Shown piece after piece: positions 1 through 6,916 of a stretch of 13,281 nucleotides of DNA. The stretch's first letter is position 1, and each line of letters begins with the position of its first letter. The stretch is from an uncultured Eubacteriales bacterium. Its GTDB lineage: Bacteria; Bacillota_I; Bacilli_A; RF39; UBA660. The notes under the pieces were generated by a model, which saw only the letters and a program-made list of their open reading frames with translations, had not been told where the DNA came from and did no database searches. The stretch is taken from contig ONXO01000065.1 in the NCBI GenBank assembly GCA_900321795.1, positions 1 through 13,281 on the forward strand, given 5' to 3'. Both the position numbers and the translations under genes were made by a program.

Positions 1-528
1 ATCAATACAAAAGAACCTCTTCCACCAAATCAACCAGGAGAGATATTAATTAGTGGTCCTTCTGTAATGATGGGATACTTAAATAATGAAGAAGAAACAA
101 ATGAGGCTCTTCAAGTACATGATGATGGATATGTTTGGCTTCATACAGGAGATTTAGGTTATATGGATAATGACGGTTTCTTATTTTATAAAGGTAGACT
201 TAAAAGAATGATAATTACAAGCGGATATAATGTATATCCTTCACATATAGAGGAAATAATTGAAAAACATCCGGCAGTTCTTCAATGTACAGTCGTTGGT
301 GTTCCTCATCCATACAAACAAGAAGTACCAAAAGCATTTATAGTTTTGAACAAAGGATTCACTAGAATTAAATCTAGAGGTGAAATTATTGATCATTGTA
401 AGAAAAATTTAGCTAAATATATGGTACCTTATGAAATTGTTTTTAGAAAAAATCTTCCAAGAACTAAATTAGGCAAAGTAGACTTCTCTGCTTTACAAAG
501 AGATAATGATAAAGATGATGAAGAATAA
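1..528 (+). CDS. Acyl-CoA synthetase / AMP-dependent ligase, 3' part (5' end outside window)
   Basis: This is the C-terminal part of an ANL-superfamily adenylate-forming enzyme, which activates a carboxylic acid with ATP and transfers it to CoA. Frame 1 is open from the first base, so the gene enters from the left; 175 codons are visible. The visible part starts just before a GEILISGP segment, followed by the HTGDLG motif (visible residues 48-53), whose Asp normally binds the AMP ribose. A hinge/A8-type motif GRLKRMIITSGYNVYP and the C-terminal PRTKLGKV follow; Lys159 of the visible part is the usual catalytic lysine of the adenylation step. The acidic tail (DKDDEE) lies beyond the conserved fold. 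The sequence resembles long-chain fatty-acid or CaiC-type ligases, but the substrate cannot be read from this portion. No terminator is visible before the next gene, so read-through is possible. Confidence 0.9.
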   Translation: MNTKEPLPPNQPGEILISGPSVMMGYLNNEEETNEALQVHDDGYVWLHTGDLGYMDNDGFLFYKGRLKRMIITSGYNVYPSHIEEIIEKHPAVLQCTVVGVPHPYKQEVPKAFIVLNKGFTRIKSRGEIIDHCKKNLAKYMVPYEIVFRKNLPRTKLGKVDFSALQRDNDKDDEE

Positions 529-531
529 CTC

Positions 532-560
532 TTGAAGAAATAGAAAAAGAATTGTATAAT
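532..560 (+). promoter_or_regulatory. Sigma-A-type promoter for the GspE/PilB ATPase gene
   Basis: TTGAAG (532-537) and TATAAT (555-560) are separated by exactly 17 bases. The predicted start near 567 leaves a leader of about 21 nt containing an AGAGGG ribosome binding site before the ATG at 588. Read from sequence only. Confidence 0.6.
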
Positions 561-587
561 ATTTAATAGGATAGAAAGAGGGAAAAT

Positions 588-1883
588 ATGAATATGAAAG
601 AGTTCGATTTTGAAAAAATGCCAATTGTAGAAATAGCAAATGAAATTATTATAGATGCTGTTAACAAAGGCGCTAGTGATATACATTTTGACCCTGCTAA
701 AGATAGTATAAAAATTAGATATAGAATTGATGGTATTTTGTATGATTATGGCGTTATACCTGAAAAATATAAAAGAAATATGATTTCACGTATTAAAATG
801 ATTGCAAATATGAATATAATGGAAACTCGTCTACCTCAAGATGGTGCTATTAAGAGTAAAATAGGAGACAAATTATTAGACTTGCGTGTTTCTACATTAC
901 CAACCAATAATGCTGAAAAAATTGTTATTCGTATTCTTGATTATTCAATGAGCTTAGCTGGTCTTGACAATTTAGGTTTTTCTGAAGAAAGCATGGCAAA
1001 AATAAACAAACTTTTAAGAATGCCTAACGGAATTATATTAGTTACAGGTGCTACTGGATCAGGTAAATCTACCACTTTATATTCAATGTTACAAAAATTA
1101 AACACTGAAAGTGTTAATATTATAACTGTTGAAGACCCTATAGAAATGGATATAGCAGGTATCAATCAAGTACAAACACAAAGTGAAATTGGTCTTAACT
1201 TTGCAACTGTTTTAAGAAGCATTTTAAGGCAAGACCCTAATATTATAATGATTGGTGAAATAAGAGACGATGAAACTGCTAGAATAGCCGTAAGAGCGTC
1301 AATAACAGGACACTTAGTATTCTCTACCTTACATACCAACAATTCTTTAAACTCTATTGAGCGTATGACAGATATGGATGTAGAAAGATACTTATTAGGT
1401 TCTTCATTGGAAGGTATTATCTCTCAAAGTCTAGCTAGAAAACTTTGCCCAGATTGTAGAATTAAAAAGCCTACTTCCGATTATGAAAAAGATGTATTTA
1501 AAACAATTCTTGGAAAAGATATAGATGAAATGTATGTTGCTAACAAAGATGGATGCGAGAATTGCTCTCATGGTTATAAAGGAAGACTTGCAATACTAGA
1601 AGTACTTGTGCTTAACGAAGAAATAAAAGATGCTATTACTAGAAATGCTCCAAAGCATGAATTACGTGAACTTGTTTATGGCGGAGATGTAGTTACACTA
1701 CTTCAAGATGGATTAAATAAAGTATTGCTCGGAGAAACAACTTTTGAAGAAATATTAAAAATAGTAGACTTAGAAAATGATGTTGCTGTCTATAAAGATG
1801 ATAATTTAAGAAGTAATATGTTACTTGCACAAAAAATGAATAAAGATAAAGATAATAATACATTTGAAACACTTAATTTCTAA
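588..1883 (+). CDS. GspE/PilB-family secretion or type IV pilus assembly ATPase
   Basis: Hexameric cytoplasmic ATPase of the type II secretion / type IV pilus / competence family, which powers pilin or pseudopilin assembly at the inner face of the membrane. Visible in order: ASDIHF (29-34) opening the N2-type domain; Walker A GATGSGKS (154-161); VEDPIE (181-186); Walker B in IIMIGEIRD (219-227); His box TGHLVFSTLHT (240-250); a four-cysteine zinc site CPDC/CENC (Cys287, 290, 323, 326); and the usual C-terminal DGLNKVLLGETTFEEIL. The N-terminal GspE_N-type domain of full PilB is absent, so at 431 aa it is ComGA-like in layout, yet it keeps the tetracysteine site. Residues from about 397 form an Asn/Asp/Lys-rich extension. 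An AGAGGG site precedes the start; ATG 594 is a less likely alternative. No membrane-platform, pilin or prepilin-peptidase gene is in the window, so the system it serves is unknown. Confidence 0.93.
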   Translation: MNMKEFDFEKMPIVEIANEIIIDAVNKGASDIHFDPAKDSIKIRYRIDGILYDYGVIPEKYKRNMISRIKMIANMNIMETRLPQDGAIKSKIGDKLLDLRVSTLPTNNAEKIVIRILDYSMSLAGLDNLGFSEESMAKINKLLRMPNGIILVTGATGSGKSTTLYSMLQKLNTESVNIITVEDPIEMDIAGINQVQTQSEIGLNFATVLRSILRQDPNIIMIGEIRDDETARIAVRASITGHLVFSTLHTNNSLNSIERMTDMDVERYLLGSSLEGIISQSLARKLCPDCRIKKPTSDYEKDVFKTILGKDIDEMYVANKDGCENCSHGYKGRLAILEVLVLNEEIKDAITRNAPKHELRELVYGGDVVTLLQDGLNKVLLGETTFEEILKIVDLENDVAVYKDDNLRSNMLLAQKMNKDKDNNTFETLNF

Positions 1884-1889
1884 TAAATT

Positions 1890-1911
1890 GAAGACTTATG
1901 TCTTCTTTTTT
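1890..1911 (+). terminator. Rho-independent terminator of the GspE/PilB ATPase gene
   Basis: Stem GAAGAC / GTCTTC with loop TTAT, followed by six T, starting 7 bases after the stop codon. The stem is short but has the classic form. Confidence 0.75.
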
Positions 1912-1915
1912 ATTG

Positions 1916-1951
1916 AAAAATAAAATAAAACTACAGTTTTAAAACTGTAGT
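1916..1951 (-). terminator. Rho-independent terminator of the greA-tig operon
   Basis: A perfect 22-base palindrome at 1930-1951 begins next to the tig stop codon. On the minus strand it is followed by a T-rich tract (complement of 1916-1929). It likely folds as an 8-9 bp stem with a TTAA or TT loop. Confidence 0.75.
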
Positions 1952-3187
1952 CTACTTTGTAATTATTTCAAGTGCTTTTCTAACTTCCAAATCATATTTT
2001 AAGAAATCTCTTCCACCGATTTGCTCAACTAATTCTTCTTCTTTAACTTGATACCTATCAGCCATTTCTTTTGTATAATCGTCTAATTCTTTATCTTCTA
2101 TTTTAATATTCTCTTGTTTAACAACTTCTTCTATACAAAGCCTATATCTAACTCTCTTTTCTGCTTCTGGCTTAAAGTTATCCTTAAATGCTTCCTTAGT
2201 CATTCCAAGCATATTAATATATGTGTCAATATTCATTCCTTGATATTGTAGTCTCTGAGAAAACTCATCAGTTATTCTATCAATTTCTTCATCTATCATT
2301 TCTTTAGGAACATCTATTTTAGCATTTTCACTCATTTTTGTTAAGCACTCTTCTGTATATTTATCTTCTATTTCCTTCTCTTTGTGAGTCTTAATATGAT
2401 TTTTAATTTCTTCTCTTAAAGAAGTTTCATCATTAACACCCTCCATAGCTAAGTCTTTAAAAAATTCTTCATTATATTCAGGAAGTAATCTTTCCTTAAT
2501 TTCATTTACTTTAACTTTAAAAGTAACCTTTTGTCCTTTTAATTCTTCAGCATGATAGTTTTCTGGGAAAGTAAGATCAATATCCTTTTCTTCGCCTTTC
2601 TTCATTCCTATAATAGCCTCTTCAAATCCAGGAATAAAGCTATTACTTCCAATAACTAACGGATAATTTTCACCCTTACCACCATTAAAAGCAACTCCAT
2701 CTTTGAATCCTTCAAAATCTATAATAGCTTGATCCCCCATGGCTACTTCTGTATCCTTATCTTTAAGTTCAATAAATTGTTCCCTTAAATGAGATAATTC
2801 ATGTTCTATTTCTTCGTCAGTAACTTCAGCTACATCTTTCTTAACTTTTAAATCTTTATACTTTCCAAGTTTAACTTCAGGTTTTTCTGTAATTCCAAAT
2901 ACTACTTCAACATGATTTTTATCTATAGATTTTACATTTACAGATGGACGGCAAGCAGGAGTTAAATCCTTATTTTCTTCTAACATTTTATCATATAGTT
3001 CTGGAAGTGCATGATCAACAGCATCCATAAATAAACTTTCAAGCCCTACTTGTTTTACATAAACATCAAAAGGAACTTGCCCCTTTCTAAAACCCTTAAC
3101 TTCAATAGAAGATTTTTTATGTTCATAAACATGTTCTAACAAACTAGACCATTCTTTACCTTTCATTTCCATTTTAATTTCTTTCAT
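1952..3187 (-). CDS. tig: Trigger factor (ribosome-associated chaperone, peptidyl-prolyl isomerase)
   Basis: Trigger factor binds the ribosome exit tunnel and shields nascent chains. The ribosome-docking signature GFRKGQVP is at residues 32-39, an FKBP-type PPIase domain runs from about 145 to 232 (with GDQAIIDFEGFKDG and a PGFEEAIIGMKKGE segment), and the helical C-terminal chaperone domain fills the rest. The length of 411 aa is slightly short for the family. The signature lies about ten residues nearer the N-terminus than in typical trigger factors, so the first strand or strands of the ribosome-binding domain are reduced. The start is well fixed: AAGGAGG lies just upstream and an in-frame TAA sits five codons before the ATG. 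It is the last gene of the greA operon; its first 14 bases overlap the end of the preceding small gene. Confidence 0.95.
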   Translation of the reverse strand: MKEIKMEMKGKEWSSLLEHVYEHKKSSIEVKGFRKGQVPFDVYVKQVGLESLFMDAVDHALPELYDKMLEENKDLTPACRPSVNVKSIDKNHVEVVFGITEKPEVKLGKYKDLKVKKDVAEVTDEEIEHELSHLREQFIELKDKDTEVAMGDQAIIDFEGFKDGVAFNGGKGENYPLVIGSNSFIPGFEEAIIGMKKGEEKDIDLTFPENYHAEELKGQKVTFKVKVNEIKERLLPEYNEEFFKDLAMEGVNDETSLREEIKNHIKTHKEKEIEDKYTEECLTKMSENAKIDVPKEMIDEEIDRITDEFSQRLQYQGMNIDTYINMLGMTKEAFKDNFKPEAEKRVRYRLCIEEVVKQENIKIEDKELDDYTKEMADRYQVKEEELVEQIGGRDFLKYDLEVRKALEIITK

Positions 3188-3491
3188 TTTTAATCCTCCT
3201 TAATGATTTAATATTTAATTTTATTTCTTCTAAAATAACTTCCTCTTCAGTATCAGTAAGTGAGACTCTGTGTACTAAATCACTTATAGCATCTTCGATA
3301 TCTTCATAACTTTCTATTCTAAAGTTTTCATTACCATCGCATGTTGTCACTATCCATTTACTTGTATTTAATGTTTTAAACATACATATTCTATTTTCTG
3401 CAAATCCTCCTATATAATAACTATCGCTACAATATTTATTAAGTATAGCACTTGCATTTATAATATAATTTAATTCATATTCATTTATCAT
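3174..3491 (-). CDS. Hypothetical protein, 105 aa, paralogue of its upstream neighbour
   Basis: I do not recognise a named family. The protein is small, acidic, and has no signal peptide or membrane segment. Its central part (IGGFAENRICMF, then SKWIV, then IEDAISDLVHRVS) aligns with the neighbouring 98-aa protein (IGSYIDGHFCLY, DKWII, LEEAVKYLINKIS), so the two look like a diverged tandem duplication. The predicted form is a helix, a short beta segment with a conserved Trp, then a helix and a charged tail. AAGGAG lies 9 bases before the ATG. It is third in the greA-to-tig operon, 15 bases after the 98-aa gene, and its end overlaps tig by 14 bases, so translational coupling to tig is likely. 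Function unknown. Confidence 0.75.
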   Translation of the reverse strand: MINEYELNYIINASAILNKYCSDSYYIGGFAENRICMFKTLNTSKWIVTTCDGNENFRIESYEDIEDAISDLVHRVSLTDTEEEVILEEIKLNIKSLRRIKNERN

Positions 3492-3506
3492 ATCTAACTA
3501 CTCCTT

Positions 3507-3803
3507 TTATGATAATCTAGTATTATTAGAAACTATCTTTAACTGTTTATTTAATTGTTTCTCTTCGAATTCATCATACGAAATTTTATTTATTAAATAT
3601 TTAACAGCTTCTTCTAAGCTTGACTCTTCTTTAAAATCTGAAATTATTCCATGATCACCATATGATATTATCCATTTATCATGATCCTTATATAAGCAAA
3701 AGTGTCCATCAATATAAGAACCAATAGAAATCAAAAAAATAATATTAAAATGTTCTAAAACATAAACAAACTTCTCTAAATAGTTTTCTTCCTCTTCTGT
3801 CAT
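3507..3803 (-). CDS. Hypothetical protein, 98 aa, paralogue of its downstream neighbour
   Basis: Not recognised. It begins with an acidic helix (TEEEENYLEKF), continues through a hydrophobic stretch (residues about 18-28) that is too short and too interrupted to be a clear membrane span, then a CLYKDHDKWIISYGD core and an EEAVKYLINKIS helix. The core matches the following 105-aa protein at an IG pair, a Cys, a KWI triplet and an E(D/E)A helix. The ribosome binding site (GGAG, about 11 bases upstream) is acceptable. The gene starts 21 bases after the greA stop, so it is co-transcribed with greA. Both paralogues are coding-like in length, spacing and composition, but no function can be assigned from sequence. 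Confidence 0.72.
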   Translation of the reverse strand: MTEEEENYLEKFVYVLEHFNIIFLISIGSYIDGHFCLYKDHDKWIISYGDHGIISDFKEESSLEEAVKYLINKISYDEFEEKQLNKQLKIVSNNTRLS

Positions 3804-3824
3804 ATTTATTTTATCTCCATATAA

Positions 3825-4295
3825 TTAAGCAACTTTAACTATTTTTACCTTATATACTCCATCAGGTGAAGATACTTCAACAACTTCTCCTACTTTTTTA
3901 TTCAAAATAGCTTTAGCAATTGGACTCTCATTAGATATTTTATTATTAAATGGATCTGCTTCTTGAGAACCAACAATTCTGTATTCTTCAACATCATCAT
4001 CGCCTTCATATTCAAGTGATACAGTAGATCCTATATTGACAACTCCTTCTTCACTAGCTTCTTCTATAATAGTAGCATGTTCAATTATATATTCTAGTTC
4101 TTTAATACGAGCCTCTAACTTAGCTTGTTCATCTCTAGCTGCATCATATTCAGCATTTTCAGATAAATCTCCTAAGCTTCTAGCTTCTTTTAAAGACTTT
4201 AGTACTTCATCTCTTTTATCAGTTTTTAAATGATTTAATTCTTCCTCTAGTTCTAGGTATCCTTCACTAGTTAAAAAATATTCTTTTTCTTTCAT
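3825..4295 (-). CDS. greA: Transcription elongation factor GreA
   Basis: GreA inserts its coiled coil into the RNA polymerase secondary channel and stimulates cleavage of backtracked RNA. The 156-aa protein has the family length. The N-terminal coiled coil carries the acidic tip DLSENAEYDAARDEQ (43-57), including the Asp/Glu pair that positions the catalytic metal. The C-terminal FKBP-like domain ends in ESPIAKAILNKKVGEVVEV and a short final strand. AAGGAGAG (complement of 4305-4312) precedes the ATG. It heads the operon greA - 98 aa - 105 aa - tig under its own strong promoter. In B. subtilis greA also follows the yrrMNO genes, but with udk between; udk is absent here. Confidence 0.97.
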   Translation of the reverse strand: MKEKEYFLTSEGYLELEEELNHLKTDKRDEVLKSLKEARSLGDLSENAEYDAARDEQAKLEARIKELEYIIEHATIIEEASEEGVVNIGSTVSLEYEGDDDVEEYRIVGSQEADPFNNKISNESPIAKAILNKKVGEVVEVSSPDGVYKVKIVKVA

Positions 4296-4323
4296 TATCG
4301 TAATCTCTCCTTAACAAGATAAA

Positions 4324-4352
4324 ATAATACCAAAAATAGATTGCTTTGTCAA
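4324..4352 (-). promoter_or_regulatory. Strong sigma-A promoter for the greA-tig operon
   Basis: On the minus strand, a consensus TTGACA (complement of 4347-4352) and TATTAT (complement of 4324-4329) are spaced by 17 bases. The predicted start near 4317 gives a leader of about 22 nt. This is the closest match to consensus in the window. Confidence 0.8.
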
Positions 4353-4380
4353 TAGAAATAAATATATTTTTGGCAAACAT

Positions 4381-5550
4381 TTATTTCTGTATTGGTATTC
4401 TTATCATATCATACTTAGATACTTTAAAAGGTACCTTTATAATTAGTTTTTCTTCTGGATGGTTTGCTACTTCTCTTATTGTGCCATCCAGTTCTTTCAT
4501 CTCTTCTAGTACAAAGCTTTTAGCTTCTAAATTAGGCCCAAATACTTCTATTTCATCTCCTACTTTGAAGTTGTTTCTTTGTGAAATATAAGCATATCCA
4601 TCTTTGTAATCATCTACTACAGCCAAGAAATCCTGATTAGACACTTCATTTCTTCCTGTATAGTATTGCTCATTGACTGCAGGCAATTTATTAAAGAACT
4701 GAGGAGCATTTTCTCTATTAGATACCCTATTTAATACTTTTTTGTAATACTCTAATTTTTCATTAGTAAGAGTATTATCTAAACACGCTTTTACTACATT
4801 CTTATAAGCATTAACTACAGTTGCTATATAGTATATACTTCTCATTCTTCCTTCTATTTTTAAAGAAGATACACCAATGCTTACAAGTTCTGGTATATAA
4901 TCAATCATAGATAAATCCTTAGAAGCTATTTGAAAGTCCCCTTTTCCATCCATCTCAAAACTAAATCTACATACCTGCGAACAACCTCCACGATTAGAAT
5001 CTCTATATGTTACATAGTTAGATAATACGCATCTTCCTGAGTATGAAGTGCACATTGCCCCATGAATAAAAACTTCTAATTCAGCCGTAGTATTCTCTTT
5101 AATGTCAATCATATCTTCTTTAGAACATTCTCTTCCAAGTACTACTCTTGTTGCTCCCATCTTTTCCCAAAACTTTACAGTTTCTTTATTAGTACTACTT
5201 TCTTGAGTACTTATATGTATTTCTGGTTTTAGATTCAATTCTTTTATTCTAGAAATAACAGCTAAATCGCTCACTATAAAAGCATCTACACCTATTTCAC
5301 TTAACGTTTTTAAGTAATCATCTAGTTCTTCTAAATCTTCATTATGAAATAATATATTTACTGTTACATAAACTTTCTTATTTAGAGAATGCGCAAAAGA
5401 TACTGACTCTTTTATATCATCTATGCTAAAGTTATTAGCATTAGCTCTCAAGCTATAGTTGTATCCTCCAATATAAACAGCATCAGCGCCATAAATAAGA
5501 GCCCATTTTAAACGTTCTTTATCTCCTGCAGGAGAAAGTACTTCTATCAT
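4381..5550 (-). CDS. U32-family peptidase-like tRNA U34 hydroxylation protein (TrhP2/YrrO-like)
   Basis: Members of this U32 group (YrrO/TrhP2 in B. subtilis, TrhP in E. coli) take part in prephenate-dependent hydroxylation of tRNA uridine-34; the older name is collagenase-like peptidase. The N-terminal TIM-barrel-like part opens with LSPAGD (5-10) and GADAVYIGG (21-29). The family signature spans about residues 158-197, with HGAMC, YSGRC and GGCSQVC; Cys167, 174, 190 and 194 are the expected Fe-S ligands. KIEGRMRS (231-238) follows, and a C-terminal beta domain ends the protein. At 389 aa it is slightly shorter than YrrO. It overlaps the preceding U32-like gene by the ATGA quartet, indicating translational coupling, and is the last gene of the ireB operon. 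Assignment to tRNA modification rather than proteolysis rests on family and on the adjacent trmR. Confidence 0.88.
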   Translation of the reverse strand: MIEVLSPAGDKERLKWALIYGADAVYIGGYNYSLRANANNFSIDDIKESVSFAHSLNKKVYVTVNILFHNEDLEELDDYLKTLSEIGVDAFIVSDLAVISRIKELNLKPEIHISTQESSTNKETVKFWEKMGATRVVLGRECSKEDMIDIKENTTAELEVFIHGAMCTSYSGRCVLSNYVTYRDSNRGGCSQVCRFSFEMDGKGDFQIASKDLSMIDYIPELVSIGVSSLKIEGRMRSIYYIATVVNAYKNVVKACLDNTLTNEKLEYYKKVLNRVSNRENAPQFFNKLPAVNEQYYTGRNEVSNQDFLAVVDDYKDGYAYISQRNNFKVGDEIEVFGPNLEAKSFVLEEMKELDGTIREVANHPEEKLIIKVPFKVSKYDMIRIPIQK

Positions 5551-6335
5551 TTTCTTTCACCTACCTTATATATAATTTTATTATTAAAGAAATAATCATC
5601 TATATCTATATAATTACATAAGTCCACATCTTTATAATGCTTCATCACGATTTCTCTTTCTTCATTATTCATATTACTTAAGTTAACTATGAAGTTAATA
5701 CCTTCTAACTCATTAAAATACTTATTCAAAGAAGTTATCTTATCATTAAATATAACTGTACCTTTATCTTCTTCCTTAATTATTAAAGGCTTTTTGCTAA
5801 TCATTTCTTTAATATTTCTAATCATTTCTCCATTAGTATTAGTATGATCATAATAACTGCTCAAAAGCTTTCTTCTAGAATACATTAAATTAGTTTTAGA
5901 CGTACTTATTATAAATAAATTGGCTTTAGTATTCTTTCTTATTTCTTTTATCTCTTCTATAGTCAAATCATTATTAATTACTATATTCTTTATACCTATA
6001 TTGTAAAAAGCATTAACAGCATTATAATTATTAGCTATATGAGACTGAAAAAGTACTATTTTATCTTTATTTACATAGTTAGTTAGCCCTAAATCTTCTA
6101 TAAAGAATAGATTTACTATAGAGTTTAACTCATCTATTATAGGTTTAATACTTATTAAATCATTTTTATGCATAAATCTATTTATAATAATATTTACTTT
6201 TCTTTTTGAAGATATTTCTTTTATTTCTTCTAAAGAGAAATATGTATCAAAACCTATGCTGTAATCTTTTAATGGTAAGATTATTTCTTCTTCATATAAA
6301 TCTATACTTTTATTATTTACTATTACATAAAACAT
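5547..6335 (-). CDS. Degenerate U32-family protein (TrhP1/YrrN-like)
   Basis: A 262-aa protein in the position where B. subtilis has YrrN (TrhP1), between the TrmR and TrhP2 homologues. Similarity to the U32 fold is weak but visible: a beta/alpha alternation, IVLFQSHIANNYNAVNAF (93-110), and an MYSRRKLLSSYYDHTN segment (151-166) at the place of the U32 signature region. The iron-sulfur cysteines are missing; the only Cys is near the C-terminus (VDLCNYIDI). Codon content is extremely Ile/Asn/Lys-rich. It starts 2 bases after the trmR stop and shares an ATGA with the following gene. The likely role is a non-catalytic partner in tRNA U34 hydroxylation, inferred from gene order; sequence alone would support only a U32-like hypothetical protein. 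Confidence 0.7.
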   Translation of the reverse strand: MFYVIVNNKSIDLYEEEIILPLKDYSIGFDTYFSLEEIKEISSKRKVNIIINRFMHKNDLISIKPIIDELNSIVNLFFIEDLGLTNYVNKDKIVLFQSHIANNYNAVNAFYNIGIKNIVINNDLTIEEIKEIRKNTKANLFIISTSKTNLMYSRRKLLSSYYDHTNTNGEMIRNIKEMISKKPLIIKEEDKGTVIFNDKITSLNKYFNELEGINFIVNLSNMNNEEREIVMKHYKDVDLCNYIDIDDYFFNNKIIYKVGERK

Positions 6336-6337
6336 AA

Positions 6338-6916
6338 TTAAATCCTTTCTAGTAAAATAAGTCCATCGCCTTTATTTATTTTACTTACTTTAAACTCCCT
6401 TTGAGTATCTAAATATACTATAAACTCTTCTATTTTTCTTACTAAACTTCTTAGATTCTTGCTTTTAATTTCGTTAGATTTACCCACTAATCCATGAAAA
6501 TCAATGTTATCTATTATAACATAACCACCTGATTTTAAGTTATTTTTATATTTTTCTAGAAAACGCCTATTTTGTCCTTTAGCAGCATCTATAAGTATAA
6601 GATCAAATTTGCCTTCTATTTTGACATCCAAAGCATCGCCTAATATTAGCTTTATATTATTAAAGCTAGACAAAGAGAGATTTTCTTTAGCTTTTATCTC
6701 TCTTTCTTCATCTCTTTCTATAGTTACTACATTACTTCCAGCATTAGCCATTTTAAGAGCACTGTAGCATATAGCAGTTCCTATTTCTAATGTATCTTTT
6801 ATATTATTCTCTTTTATAAAATCACATATATAATCAATCGCATCTTTTCTCATTATAGGGACATTTTCTTCTATAGCATATTTTTCCATTTGTTTAAATA
6901 AATCATTAATATTCAT
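6338..6916 (-). CDS. trmR: tRNA 5-hydroxyuridine methyltransferase TrmR-like (O-methyltransferase family 3)
   Basis: SAM-dependent O-methyltransferase, orthologue by position and sequence of B. subtilis YrrM/TrmR, which methylates 5-hydroxyuridine at tRNA position 34 to 5-methoxyuridine. The SAM-binding motif I is LEIGTAICYSA (43-53), where the family usually has Gly at the Cys50 position. VVTIERD (63-69) binds the ribose side, DLILIDAAKGQ (105-115) and VIIDNIDFHGLV (133-144) carry the metal or substrate acidic residues. The length of 192 aa is close to the usual 210-220. AGAAGG precedes the ATG, which overlaps the end of mltG by 11 bases. The two following U32 genes would make its hydroxylated substrate, so the three form a pathway within the operon. 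Confidence 0.85.
   Translation of the reverse strand: MNINDLFKQMEKYAIEENVPIMRKDAIDYICDFIKENNIKDTLEIGTAICYSALKMANAGSNVVTIERDEEREIKAKENLSLSSFNNIKLILGDALDVKIEGKFDLILIDAAKGQNRRFLEKYKNNLKSGGYVIIDNIDFHGLVGKSNEIKSKNLRSLVRKIEEFIVYLDTQREFKVSKINKGDGLILLERI

Noticed and set aside
429..686. Minus-strand ORF of 85 codons opposite the ligase/ATPase junction
   Set aside because: Low-complexity Phe/Ser/Ile-rich product opposite two well-supported genes, no family resemblance; a shadow frame.
941..1165. Minus-strand ORF inside the pilus ATPase gene
   Set aside because: Lies opposite the Walker A region of a clear gene; composition reflects the antisense of conserved codons.
3174..3803. Toxin-antitoxin pair for the two small genes
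   Set aside because: The products look paralogous to each other, neither has a DNA-binding or nuclease motif, and they sit within a housekeeping operon.
4354..4388. Inverted repeat (10-bp AT-rich arms, 15-base loop) at the end of the ireB-to-U32 operon
   Set aside because: Stem is nearly all A/T with no T tract on the minus strand, so it is a poor terminator and may be chance in AT-rich DNA. The operon may read through into greA.
4346..4591. Plus-strand ORF opposite the U32 gene end and the greA promoter
   Set aside because: Hydrophobic antisense product over a conserved gene and promoter; judged a shadow.
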